Source: JBBDIO01 sp040880365 (GTDB lineage Bacteria > Chloroflexota > Anaerolineae > Caldilineales > Caldilineaceae). Taken from it: a stretch of 20,356 nucleotides of DNA. The notes under the pieces were generated by a model. The model was not told where the DNA came from, made no database searches, and saw only the letters and a program-made list of their open reading frames with translations. The stretch lies in assembly GCA_040880365.1 (NCBI GenBank), contig JBBDIO010000183.1, positions 1 to 20,356 of the forward strand. Reading direction: 5' to 3'. Position 1 is the stretch's first letter. The number at the start of each line of letters is the position of its first letter. The position numbers were made by a program, and so were the translations under genes. Shown here in pieces: positions 7,715 through 15,668 of this stretch.

Positions 7715-10159
7715 CTATTTGGAAAGCCGCCGCTGGAGAAAGCCCAGGGATTCATAGAGAAACCCGCGCACACCACCCCGGCGGAAATGGTACATCGCCT
7801 CGCCCGCCAGCGTGCGCACACCCTTGCGCGGCAGGCCCGTGGGCGCAGGCGCGTGGGCCGATGGCTTCGCAGGCAATGCGGACGTCTGCGCAGTCCGCAC
7901 GCGCTTATAGGGCTTGCGACAGAACTGGTCGATGGGTTCGGTGGTGTTGGCCCAATTGAAGGATTGTTCGGCCAGGCGGCGCGCGTTCTGGCCGCGCGCC
8001 GTCAGAATTTCGGGGTTTTTGAGAATCTCGTCAAAGGTTTGCGTCATGGCCTGGGCATCGGTGGGATCCAGACACCAGCCTGCCTCGGCTGCGCCAATAT
8101 AGTCGGAAAGCTCGGCATAATCGTTATAGATGACCGGCAGGCCACACCAGAGATATTCCACGGTGCGTGTGGTCACAGCCAGCTCGCGTTCGGGGTTGCG
8201 CGCCATGAGATCAATCGCAGCATCGGCCTGGGCATATTCGGCCAGCAGCGCATCGCGGCTCAACATGGGCGAAACTTCGACCCGCGGGCTTTGGGTCAGC
8301 TGCTCGATCAGCGCTTCGAACTCGCGGGTATCAATGGGGATAAACGGATGTTTGCCGCCGAATATCTTGAGCTTGCCCGTGCCCAGCGCATCCATGCGCG
8401 CCACTAGCGTGGTCAACGCCAGCAAAGGGTCTTGCCAGGGCAGAAAGACGCCGCCATAGACAAAGACAGGGCCGGGATTGGGCGAGGGGTTGGACGACTG
8501 GGTTTTGACCGCGGGCCATTCGCCACCCAGCGAAACATGCACCACCGCCGATTCGGCGTCGGGATTCTGGAAACCGGCTTCTTCCAGCCAGGGCAGAAAA
8601 TATTGACGCTGGCGTTCCCCGGCGCAGGTAAAGAAATCGGCCTTGGCAAGCCCATAGAGCTTTTCCTGACGATTTACGGCTTCGTCCAGATGCTTCTGAA
8701 AGCGACGTTCCAGCAAATGGGGGCCGTGCTGATCCAGAATCACCGGCGTCGAGACGCCTTCCAGATTGGCAAGCGTGGACCAGCCACACGCCACGATGAC
8801 ATCGGGCTGGGCCTTGCGCACCACTTCATGAATCTTGCCCGCTTCCCAGAACAATTCCCAGGCCCGATTTTCGCCGCGCTGCTCGCGGCCTTCCATCGCG
8901 GCTTTGGGCATGGAATAGAGCACTTCGTGGCCGCGTTCGATCAGTCCTTGCCCAATCGACCAGGCACGCAACCCCGCGCCGGTGGTGGGCAGCCCCGCAA
9001 AAGGCAGCAAATCGCTGGCAACTACCAGCACGCGCCGCCCGGTGTGGGCAAAGAGATCGGCAATCCCCAGTTCATGCAACACATTGGATTGCGCCGCCAC
9101 ATAGAGTTCATCCACCGCGGGAAATTCCAGCGTGTGGGCCAGCATGGGTTGCCCAAAGCGGACAAAGACTTCGGCATCGCTGCGCTTGCGTTTGGCCTGC
9201 ACCGCGCGCCGCTTTTCCAGAATGTGGGGCAGATTCTCTACCACCTCGTTGGCCGCGACCAGCACGGCCAGCCCCGAACGGCTCACCGCTTCGGTCAGCC
9301 CCGTCTCGGCCGGGTTGCGAATGTCATAGGCATCGGTGCGCCACCCATTGGCGCGCATGAGCCGTGTCGCGCGGGCAATCATCAGCATGAGCGCGCCCGG
9401 CAAAATCTTTGCCAGATTGGCGTCATCGTAGTTTTTGATCAGCGTGACCAGCGCATTGCGCTCGAACAGCACCCACTTGCGAAAGGCCGAAAAAGCATCC
9501 ATCGTAGCGTGCAGGCGATGATAGACAATTGCTTCGGGCGCAAAGACGACTCGATAGCCCATGAGCCAGAGCCGCCAGCCCAGGTCCATATCCTCGAAAT
9601 AGATGAAATAGTCTTCATCAAAGCCGCCAATGTCCAAAAAGACCGTACGGTTGATGAGCATCGCGCCGCCACAGGCAAAAATCAGCTCGCGTTCGGCATG
9701 TGCCAGGTCGAGCAGACCGTGTTCGGGCTGGAACGCAAAGCCATGAAAATTGATGGTGGCGCGCACAAAATCGGCCTTTTTGCCATCCCAGTCCAGCATC
9801 TTCGACGCGGCGCAGACAGTCTCCGCGTCGGCGAGACAGGGTTGCACCAGGGCGCGCAGCCAGTTGGGATCCACGCGCGTATCGTTGTTCAAAAACGCGA
9901 TATAGTCCCCGGTGGCGGCGCGGGCACCCACGTTGTTGCCCGCGGCAAAGCCCAGGTTTTCGCCATTTTCCACCACGCGCACCGTGGGGAAATTGGCGCG
10001 CACATAGGCCGCCGAACCGTCCCCCGAGGCATTGTCCACCAGCAGCAATTCCAGCTTATCCGCGGGATAATCCATCTGCACCAGTGAAGACAGGCAGGTT
10101 TGCAGATGATTTTTCCCGTTAAAGTTCAAAACAATAACGCTGATTTTTGGCAATTCCAT
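7715..10159 (-). CDS. Bifunctional glycosyltransferase: GT2 domain fused to GT4 domain
   Basis: A protein of 814 residues. Residues 1-270 are a GT2 (GT-A fold) domain: ISVIVLNFNG, LVDNASGDGS, NNDT at 91-94, FACGGAML at 161-168, and FEDMDLGWRLWLMGY with the acidic pair E189-D190. Residues about 370-740 are a complete GT4 (GT-B fold) unit: GRRVLVVASDL, then an acceptor lobe, then the donor lobe from GPVFVYGG (563) through LKIFGG, AEYAQADAAIDLM and VEYLWCGLPVIYND, with E659 and E668 near the place of the usual EX7E pair. The tail GGVRGFLYESLGFLQRRL is shared with the next gene. Two different glycosidic bonds may be made by one polypeptide acting at the inner membrane face. The start ATG at 10159 is set by the GT2 strand that follows at once; AGGG lies about 12 bases before it. 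It follows the methyltransferase by 95 bases. Confidence 0.92.
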   Translation of the reverse strand: MELPKISVIVLNFNGKNHLQTCLSSLVQMDYPADKLELLLVDNASGDGSAAYVRANFPTVRVVENGENLGFAAGNNVGARAATGDYIAFLNNDTRVDPNWLRALVQPCLADAETVCAASKMLDWDGKKADFVRATINFHGFAFQPEHGLLDLAHAERELIFACGGAMLINRTVFLDIGGFDEDYFIYFEDMDLGWRLWLMGYRVVFAPEAIVYHRLHATMDAFSAFRKWVLFERNALVTLIKNYDDANLAKILPGALMLMIARATRLMRANGWRTDAYDIRNPAETGLTEAVSRSGLAVLVAANEVVENLPHILEKRRAVQAKRKRSDAEVFVRFGQPMLAHTLEFPAVDELYVAAQSNVLHELGIADLFAHTGRRVLVVASDLLPFAGLPTTGAGLRAWSIGQGLIERGHEVLYSMPKAAMEGREQRGENRAWELFWEAGKIHEVVRKAQPDVIVACGWSTLANLEGVSTPVILDQHGPHLLERRFQKHLDEAVNRQEKLYGLAKADFFTCAGERQRQYFLPWLEEAGFQNPDAESAVVHVSLGGEWPAVKTQSSNPSPNPGPVFVYGGVFLPWQDPLLALTTLVARMDALGTGKLKIFGGKHPFIPIDTREFEALIEQLTQSPRVEVSPMLSRDALLAEYAQADAAIDLMARNPERELAVTTRTVEYLWCGLPVIYNDYAELSDYIGAAEAGWCLDPTDAQAMTQTFDEILKNPEILTARGQNARRLAEQSFNWANTTEPIDQFCRKPYKRVRTAQTSALPAKPSAHAPAPTGLPRKGVRTLAGEAMYHFRRGGVRGFLYESLGFLQRRLSK

Positions 10160-10214
10160 ACGATAACAGACCCTGATCCCGTTGCGATTGTATTCCGTTT
10201 TTGGCTTCGATGAT

Positions 10215-10239
10215 TGTTTTGCACAGCGTGTGCAAAACA
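10215..10239. promoter_or_regulatory. 25-bp perfect inverted repeat (11-bp arms, 3-base loop) in the intergenic spacer
   Basis: The arm TGTTTTGCACA (10215-10225) is the exact reverse complement of TGTGCAAAACA (10229-10239), with GCG between. It lies in the 95-base spacer between the methyltransferase stop (10255) and the GT2-GT4 start (10159). No T-run follows it on either strand, so it is not a standard intrinsic terminator. It may be an mRNA hairpin that sets the relative level of the genes, or a dimeric regulator site. Confidence 0.7.
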
Positions 10240-10254
10240 GAAATATGGGTGGCC

Positions 10255-11271
10255 CTATTCAGGCTTGCGCGCCACCACATAAGCTTCAAACGGCCCGTTG
10301 AGTGATTGCAAGCCCACAGCCACGGCGTGGGTTTCGCCTTGCAACGTGCGAATCTGTTCGGTCTGAATCTGGATATATTGTTCCAGCCGCGCCTTGTCGC
10401 TGATCAATCCGTCCAGCTCGTCACGCACGTTGGCATAGAGCTTGTCCACCACGGGCAGCACCAGCCAGTTATTCAGACGCCGCTTGAGCGCATAGCTCAG
10501 GCGGGCCAGCAGTCCGCGGCCCTGCAGAGGGATTTCGCGTTCGCGCACATAGCGCGCGCGGCCTGGAAGCGTCCCTGCGCCGGGCCGCGCGGCAAATCCG
10601 CCGGTAGCAGACTGGTTCGCGGCGGGCGTGGCCGCGGCCATTGCAGGCGCACCGCGCTGCAAAATGGGCCGCAATTCGGGCAGCATGGGCGAGGCGGTAT
10701 GCTGATTTTCGCCGCTTTCTATCTCCGCGAAGTGCTCATGATCCAGAAAAAAGCTCAACAGGCGCGGGTGATAGAAAGTAATGTGCCCAAAGTGGAGATA
10801 GAACATCTCCAGGTGCGAAAAGAGCGAACGCACATTGGGCGTGACCAGCACAATCTTGCCGCCGGGCCGCAACACGCGATAGGACTGGCGCACCAGTTCC
10901 AGCACCTTGGGAAAAGGCAGATGCTCTACCAGATGCGCCGCGAAGATGCCGTCTACAGCGTTATCGGGCAGATCGGCCAGATAGGCAAAGACATCGCGCT
11001 GCACCACCGGCAGATTTTTGCCCTGTGCCACGGCAAACGACTGGGGATCAGAATCCACGCCCAGCGCGTCAATGCCCGCTTCTTGCAGCAATTCGACAAA
11101 ATCCGCATCGCCACAGCCCAGGTCGATCACCTTTTGGCAGCCTGCGAAATAGGGAATATAGAACTGCTGGATCTGTCGCTGGTTTTCGGCGATGACGCCA
11201 ATATAGCGCAGAAAATCAAAATCCAGGCCTTCGAATGATTGGTCCATTAGGCGAATACGTCCACTAGCCAT
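10255..11271 (-). CDS. SAM-dependent methyltransferase with C-terminal coiled-coil tail, next to the wzt-like gene
   Basis: A protein of 338 residues. The class I methyltransferase core is at about 30-185: motif I VIDLGCGDADFVE (48-60), the acidic end of strand 2 (GVDSD), FAAHLVEHLPFPKVLELVRQSYRVLRPGGKIVLVTPN. A Pro/Ala/Gly-rich linker (about 195-240) leads to a basic helix (LLARLSYALKRRLNN) and a predicted coiled coil (about 280-315). It directly follows the ABC ATPase gene, 39 bases after its stop. In O9a-type systems a methyltransferase with a coiled coil (WbdD) caps the chain, and the Wzt C-terminal domain reads the cap. A similar role is my inference here; there is no kinase domain as in WbdD. 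The start at 11271 (MASGRIRLMDQ) is uncertain; MDQSFEG at 11247 is an alternative. Neither has a strong ribosome site. Confidence 0.87.
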   Translation of the reverse strand: MASGRIRLMDQSFEGLDFDFLRYIGVIAENQRQIQQFYIPYFAGCQKVIDLGCGDADFVELLQEAGIDALGVDSDPQSFAVAQGKNLPVVQRDVFAYLADLPDNAVDGIFAAHLVEHLPFPKVLELVRQSYRVLRPGGKIVLVTPNVRSLFSHLEMFYLHFGHITFYHPRLLSFFLDHEHFAEIESGENQHTASPMLPELRPILQRGAPAMAAATPAANQSATGGFAARPGAGTLPGRARYVREREIPLQGRGLLARLSYALKRRLNNWLVLPVVDKLYANVRDELDGLISDKARLEQYIQIQTEQIRTLQGETHAVAVGLQSLNGPFEAYVVARKPE

Positions 11272-11310
11272 CTCTGTTTGTTAATAGTTGCGGCATAAAT
11301 TTGCCGGGCA

Positions 11311-12714
11311 TTAAAGGGCGTTTGAATCCGGTTGATGACGCCGGGCCGTGTCGCCTGTGCTGCTTTCAGTAGCACCACCGACAGCGTTGCCATTCGCATA
11401 GGGCGCGGCGGGCGCGGGCTGTGTCTGCCAGGTTCCACCCAACGCCAGCAGCCCATAGCGTTCGCGGCTTGCGCCCGGATAGACCTGGAAGCGGCACGCC
11501 CGGTGCCAGTAATCATAGGTCTCGGTGTCCGAGCGGTTGATAATCGCGGTAGAAAGCACATACGCGCCTTCCAGCAACGCCAGCGCCGGAATCGTATATT
11601 CTACCACGCCTGCGCCGCTGGCCTGTTCAATCGTCACCCCGTCGAAGTCCGTATTGGGTCCCGCAATGTGGGTTCCGTTTTCGTGGAACAGGGCAATTCC
11701 GAAAATCGGGTCTTCGATCGTCTCGCGAGTCGTGTAGTGGATGCGCACGGTGAGCGGCGCGCCCGTGGCAAAAACCAGGCGCGGGGTCGCGGTCGGGTCC
11801 AGCAACTCCACGGCATGAACCCGCATCCGCCCTGTGCCCCAGCGGCGACGGCCATCGGCGTCGGCCCCAGTCTCTGAATTTGTCGCGGGGGAAGCCTCTC
11901 CGCCATGCGTGGCGGCCTGGGCCAGCCGTTTACGCTCTTCTTTCTGCGCCACATGGTTGAGATAGTGCATCACCACCTCGGTGGGTTTGCCCTGGGCGTG
12001 CAGATGGCCGTCTTCCAGCCAGAGCACTCGATCACAAATAGTCTGGATGGCGTTCAGATCGTGAGACACCAGAATAATCGTGCCGCCGCGCGCGCGAAAA
12101 TTGTGAATGCTCGTCAGACATTTATGCTGAAACGTGGCATCGCCCACCGCCAACACTTCATCCAGAATCAGAATGTCGGGATCGGTGTGAATCGCCACGG
12201 CAAAGCCCAGCCGCACATACATGCCCGATGAATAATGCTTGACCGGCATGTCGATGAATTCGCCGATCTCGGCATATTCCACAATCTCATCCATGCGCGC
12301 GGCAATTTCCCGGCGGCTCATGCCATAGATGGAGCCGTTGAGATAGACATTCTCGCGGCCGGTCAGATCCGGATGAAAACCGGCGCCCAGCTCTAGCAAA
12401 GAAGAAATGCGCCCGCGCATGATTACCCGGCCCGTGGTCGGTTCCAAAATTCCCACCAACAATTTGAGCAGTGTACTCTTGCCCGAACCATTTGGCCCTA
12501 CCAGCCCAATGCTTTCGCCCGGTTCGATAGTCAACGACAGTTGACGCACAGGCCAGAATTCAGACGCGCGCGTAGTCCGCTTCCGCTGCCAGAATGCGGT
12601 AAACATCTCCTGGAACGAACGATGTGCTCCGCTTTGCAGCCGGAACACCTTGGAAACGTCTTGCAATTCAACGACCGGTTGCCCGGGTTCACGCGTCTTG
12701 AGATATTCGTACAC
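11311..12714 (-). CDS. wzt: ABC transporter ATPase for polysaccharide export, Wzt-type with C-terminal glycan-binding domain
   Basis: A protein of 467 residues. The ATPase domain has Walker A GPNGSGKST (73-81), a signature of the polysaccharide-exporter kind HYSSGMYVRLGFA (160-172), Walker B ILILDE (181-186) and the switch His218. Residues about 293-415 match the Wzt_C beta-sandwich (GTGRMRVHAVELLD ... FATGAPLTVRIHY ... PIFGIALFHENGTHIAGPNT), which in characterised Wzt proteins binds the modified end of the glycan before export. The start is the GTG at 12714. AAGGA lies 6 bases before it and is supplied by the last unit of a 13-bp repeat, which also provides the first two bases of the start codon. 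It pairs with the permease gene upstream and acts on the inner membrane face. The symbol reflects family, not proven orthology. Confidence 0.92.
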   Translation of the reverse strand: MYEYLKTREPGQPVVELQDVSKVFRLQSGAHRSFQEMFTAFWQRKRTTRASEFWPVRQLSLTIEPGESIGLVGPNGSGKSTLLKLLVGILEPTTGRVIMRGRISSLLELGAGFHPDLTGRENVYLNGSIYGMSRREIAARMDEIVEYAEIGEFIDMPVKHYSSGMYVRLGFAVAIHTDPDILILDEVLAVGDATFQHKCLTSIHNFRARGGTIILVSHDLNAIQTICDRVLWLEDGHLHAQGKPTEVVMHYLNHVAQKEERKRLAQAATHGGEASPATNSETGADADGRRRWGTGRMRVHAVELLDPTATPRLVFATGAPLTVRIHYTTRETIEDPIFGIALFHENGTHIAGPNTDFDGVTIEQASGAGVVEYTIPALALLEGAYVLSTAIINRSDTETYDYWHRACRFQVYPGASRERYGLLALGGTWQTQPAPAAPYANGNAVGGATESSTGDTARRHQPDSNAL

Positions 12715-12879
12715 TACACGTCCTTACTACACGTCCTTNNNNNNNNNNNNNNNNNNNNNNNNNNNNNNNNNNNNNNNNNNNNNNNNNNNNNNNNNNNNNN
12801 NNNNNNNNNNNNNNNNNNNNNNNNNNNNNNNNNNNNNNACTACACGTCCTTACTACACGTCCTTCAACTACACGTCCTT
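12713..12879. repeat. 13-bp tandem repeat array interrupted by an assembly gap; each unit carries a Shine-Dalgarno sequence
   Basis: On the plus strand the unit ACTACACGTCCTT occurs at 12713-12725, 12726-12738, 12839-12851 and 12852-12864, and again at 12867-12879 after a two-base CA. The 100-N gap (12739-12838) lies within the array, so the true copy number is unknown. On the coding (minus) strand the unit reads AAGGACGTGTAGT, so every copy repeats the ribosome-binding core AAGGA. The last copy serves the GTG start of the wzt-like gene. Confidence 0.93.
12739..12838. other. Assembly gap (100 N) inside a tandem repeat
   Basis: Exactly 100 N with the same 13-bp repeat on both sides. The round number suggests a gap of unknown length placed by a scaffolder. 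The spacer between the permease and the ATPase is therefore of unknown length. Confidence 0.98.
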
Positions 12880-12929
12880 CAAAAACGCTAAAACTGTGAA
12901 CGGACAGCAAACCGGCCTGCGTGTTCAGA

Positions 12930-13823
12930 CTATAGCTCCTCGCCAAAGCGCCCGCTATAGCGAGTGAAGAACCAATAGCCCACCACCAATACGCCGCCCG
13001 AAGTGACCGCGGTGCGCAAGAAGAAATCGGCCTGGGTATAGGTGCCCCAATAGAGCAGATCGCGATAGGTATTAATGATCGATGCCATAGGATTCACAAT
13101 ATACATGATGCGGTGCACATCCCAGGTGATGCCAAGGAGAAAATATTCTTTGGGCAAGATATCCAGCGGATAGAAGACCGGCGTCAGAAAGAACCACGCC
13201 AGCACCACCACATCCATAATCATGCCCACATCGCGATAGAACACATTCAGTGTGCTGAGAATAAACGCCAGCCCAATGATAAAACAGGTCTGCATAAGAA
13301 TCACGATGGGCAACATCCACAACCAGGGGCTGAAGTTCCCCTGGAAGACCAGCAGCGCGACAAAGAGCACCACCAGCGCCAGCAAAAAGTTGACCAACTG
13401 CGATAACACCGCGGCAATCGGCAGAATTTCGCGCGGGAAATAGACTTTCTTCACCAGCGGCGAATTGCCCACCACGCTGTGGACGCTCGCCAGCAAACTC
13501 GCGCTGAAGAAATTCCAGGGCAACAAGCCACACAAAATATAGATGGGATAGAGGGGGATATCATAGGTCGGAATCATAAAAGTGAAGACAGCGCTAAAGA
13601 CCAGCATCATCGCCAGCGGATTGAGCAGACTCCACAAAAAGCCCAGCACGCTGTTTTTGTAGCGGGCTTTTAATTCGCGGATCACCAGATTCTGGATCAA
13701 ATCCCGATAGGCGACCAGATCCGCCAGGCGTCGTGCCATACTGGGGCGCGCCATGCTGGTGCGCGCCGGCGGGCGGGGTGGATTTTCTTCGGCGTGCGCC
13801 GCCGTCGTGCCGGGTGTGCTCAT
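12930..13823 (-). CDS. wzm: ABC-2 type polysaccharide export permease, Wzm-like
   Basis: A protein of 297 residues from the ATG at 13823 (MSTPGTT). A short polar N-terminus is followed by DLIQNLVIRELKARYKNSVLGFLW, the usual amphipathic entry of this family, and about six membrane helices. Family marks include SPLVKKVYFPREILPIA (first cytoplasmic loop), STLNVFYRDVGMI, and the final NPMASIINTYRDLLYWG. It forms the membrane channel that works with the downstream Wzt-like ATPase to move a lipid-linked glycan across the inner membrane. A TTG at 13844 or an ATG nearer the first helix (MARRLADL) could also start it; no clear ribosome site decides this. The 75-base spacer upstream has the short direct repeat GAAATGACG but no sure promoter. 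Confidence 0.9.
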   Translation of the reverse strand: MSTPGTTAAHAEENPPRPPARTSMARPSMARRLADLVAYRDLIQNLVIRELKARYKNSVLGFLWSLLNPLAMMLVFSAVFTFMIPTYDIPLYPIYILCGLLPWNFFSASLLASVHSVVGNSPLVKKVYFPREILPIAAVLSQLVNFLLALVVLFVALLVFQGNFSPWLWMLPIVILMQTCFIIGLAFILSTLNVFYRDVGMIMDVVVLAWFFLTPVFYPLDILPKEYFLLGITWDVHRIMYIVNPMASIINTYRDLLYWGTYTQADFFLRTAVTSGGVLVVGYWFFTRYSGRFGEEL

Positions 13824-13919
13824 CTGAACAACGTCATTTCGCAATCGTCATTTCTGCAAAAAGGCATCAGGCCCCTATCACCAGGGCACAGGATACACGG
13901 TATAAGGCACAACCAGAAT

Positions 13920-15442
13920 CTAGGGGATGGGAAACGGCACGGCCAACGCATCTATATTGCGCAACGACCAGTCGCGAAAAGCCTCGCCCGCCGGCGTAAT
14001 CTCGCCCGAACTGGCGCCAAACAAACGCCCGTGGTGATTTTGATTGTCGGAATTAAATATATACCAGTTCCACGCCTGCACCAGCTTGCAACCATCCCCA
14101 TGAAAACCGATGTTGCAATCTTCGGTATTCAGGAAATAGTCGAACGTCTGCAACATAAAATCAACTGTAGGTGTCGGGTCGCTATTGGCAAAGAGACCAT
14201 TGGTGAAGATGGAATGGTTGTAATAGAGCACGCCATATTCGGTAACAATCAGCGGTTTTTCCTGTTGTCCCCGTTCCTTCATCCACTCGCGAAAGGCGCG
14301 AATCTGCTGATCGAAGATTCCCATGTCCACATGATAGGCATCGTTGCGCCGATCCACATAGGCTCCCGTCGGCTCGCTGGCTCCCGGCGGCACCCCCGCG
14401 CCCCAATCTCCATTGGTGCCTTCACGCAAAATGAAATTATGTGTATTCCACACATCCACGGGCATGGGTACGCCAAATTTACGCTCATAGATATCCCACA
14501 CCTTGGTCAGATACTCCAGGCGCAAAGACGTAGGCTGGACGATGCCGCCGATGGCGATTTTGGCGCTGGGGTCGCGCCGCTTGATATACCAATAGATGTC
14601 ATGATAGGCCTGGGCATACAGTCCGGGCATCATCTCATCCTGGTAGCCTACGCTGCGGAAAGCCGGTCGCCCCCAGTCTACCCGATCCATCTCATTGCCG
14701 ATGATCCAGAGCGTGCCGGGAAAGCGGCGGGCGATATCACCAACGCGATACAGCCCCGAACGCACAGTATAGCTGTATGGCTCTACATAGGGACAGCGGT
14801 CTCGATTAAAATCGGTGCCGGTGGGACATTCCAGATCCTGGTGGATGCGGACGGTCTGGACATATTGCATCCCTTCGATCTGGCTGGATCTACCCTGCAC
14901 AGTCCAGTCGTGATACCATCCGGCGCGCAGGGTGGCGGCTTCGGGATAGGCCTCAAACGTGCGCGGCGCGCTCATGCCAAAGCCCAGGCGGTGGCTCAAT
15001 TGCGGTATATAGCTGTGGTGCGGCGCGTACAACATATGCTCTTGCTGCGCCAGGCTTGCAGCATGGTCCAAACGCGCCGCTTCAGCCGCAGAATCCACAG
15101 AGACAGCCGCAGCCGTATCTACAGACCCGGCGTNNNNNNNNNNNNNNNNNNNNNNNNNNNNNNNNNNNNNNNNNNNNNNNNNNNNNNNNNNNNNNNNNNN
15201 NNNNNNNNNNNNNNNNNNNNNNNNNNNNNNNNNTCGGGGTTTTCCCACGCGGGCACAAAATAGCGTTCGAAGCCGAGTTCCGCAGAGGAGTCACCCAGCG
15301 CATCGGGCGCATCTATGGTCGGCAGTTCGGTGCGGTCTCCCATTGCCCAGGCAGCAGGCGTGGTGGGCAACAGAACCATGCCGGCAATCGCCAGCGCGTG
15401 GACCAATGTCGCCCACCCTGCGCGCCAAACGCGCGCCCCCAT
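13920..15442 (-). CDS. Secreted glycoside hydrolase-like protein, clan GH-A TIM barrel (interrupted by an assembly gap)
   Basis: The N-terminal part starts at the ATG at 15442 with a clear signal peptide (MGARVWRAGWATLVHALAIAG ending in AWA). It runs into the gap at 15134-15233. On the other side the frame goes on to a TAG at 13920 with about 400 residues of a TIM-barrel enzyme. TLWIIGNEMD (Glu codon at 14691-14693) looks like the GH-A acid/base on strand 4. PLIVTEYGVLYY (Glu codon at 14238-14240) looks like the nucleophile on strand 7, about 150 residues later. The nominal frames on the two sides differ, but the gap length is arbitrary, so I treat this as one gene. The family within GH-A is not clear. 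Its place directly upstream of the exporter suggests trimming or remodelling of the exported glycan. An ATG at 15514 is an alternative start. Confidence 0.78.
15078..15125. repeat. Two imperfect 24-bp units (SVDTAAAV / SVDSAAEA) beside the second assembly gap
   Basis: On the minus strand, 15125-15102 codes SVDTAAAV and 15101-15078 codes SVDSAAEA. The units are similar at the DNA level. They lie 8 bases from the gap, in what seems to be a linker between the signal peptide region and the TIM barrel, so a longer in-frame repeat may have caused the gap. Confidence 0.65.
15134..15233. other. Assembly gap (100 N) inside the glycoside hydrolase gene
   Basis: Exactly 100 N of presumably unknown true length. 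The minus-strand coding frames on its two sides are not in phase across 100 bases, which says nothing about the real sequence. Confidence 0.98.
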
Positions 15443-15668
15443 CCTCTGATTTCCCACATACTTGCCAATAAGTTTACAACCGATAGAATCGACTGCTGTA
15501 TACAATCTTGCCATAATTAGAAAATTCCATTGCGAACGAAAGCCTTGGAAGCCGCGCGCCAAACAACCTGCGCTCTCCCCCTCATCACTATCCCATCCCC
15601 ACTATCCCATCACCATCACCCGGCGCGCAGCCGGGATTCAGTCATTGCCGCCCAGGGGAAACCCGGTA
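15443..15668. other. Intergenic spacer with a GC hairpin and a 14-bp tandem repeat
   Basis: This 226-base spacer lies between the ATP-grasp stop and the hydrolase start. It holds an inverted repeat CCCGGC-GCGCA-GCCGGG (15619-15635) and two copies of a 14-bp unit (ACTATCCCATCCCC at 15587-15600; one change at 15601-15614). No T-run follows the hairpin on the minus strand, so termination is doubtful. It is the longest fully resolved spacer within the minus-strand set (the permease-ATPase spacer has an unknown gap), so a secondary promoter for the exporter genes could lie here, but I cannot point to one. Confidence 0.45.

Noticed and set aside
12713..12879. CRISPR array
   Set aside because: The units are 13 bp with no spacers between them, so this is a plain tandem repeat.
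13920..15562. Two separate genes on either side of the second gap
   Set aside because: The upstream part has only a signal peptide and about 35 mature residues, and the downstream part lacks a start and a signal. One secreted enzyme split by an N gap of unknown length is simpler.
15619..15635. Intrinsic terminator in the spacer after the ATP-grasp gene
   Set aside because: The GC hairpin is real, but no T-run follows it on the minus strand.
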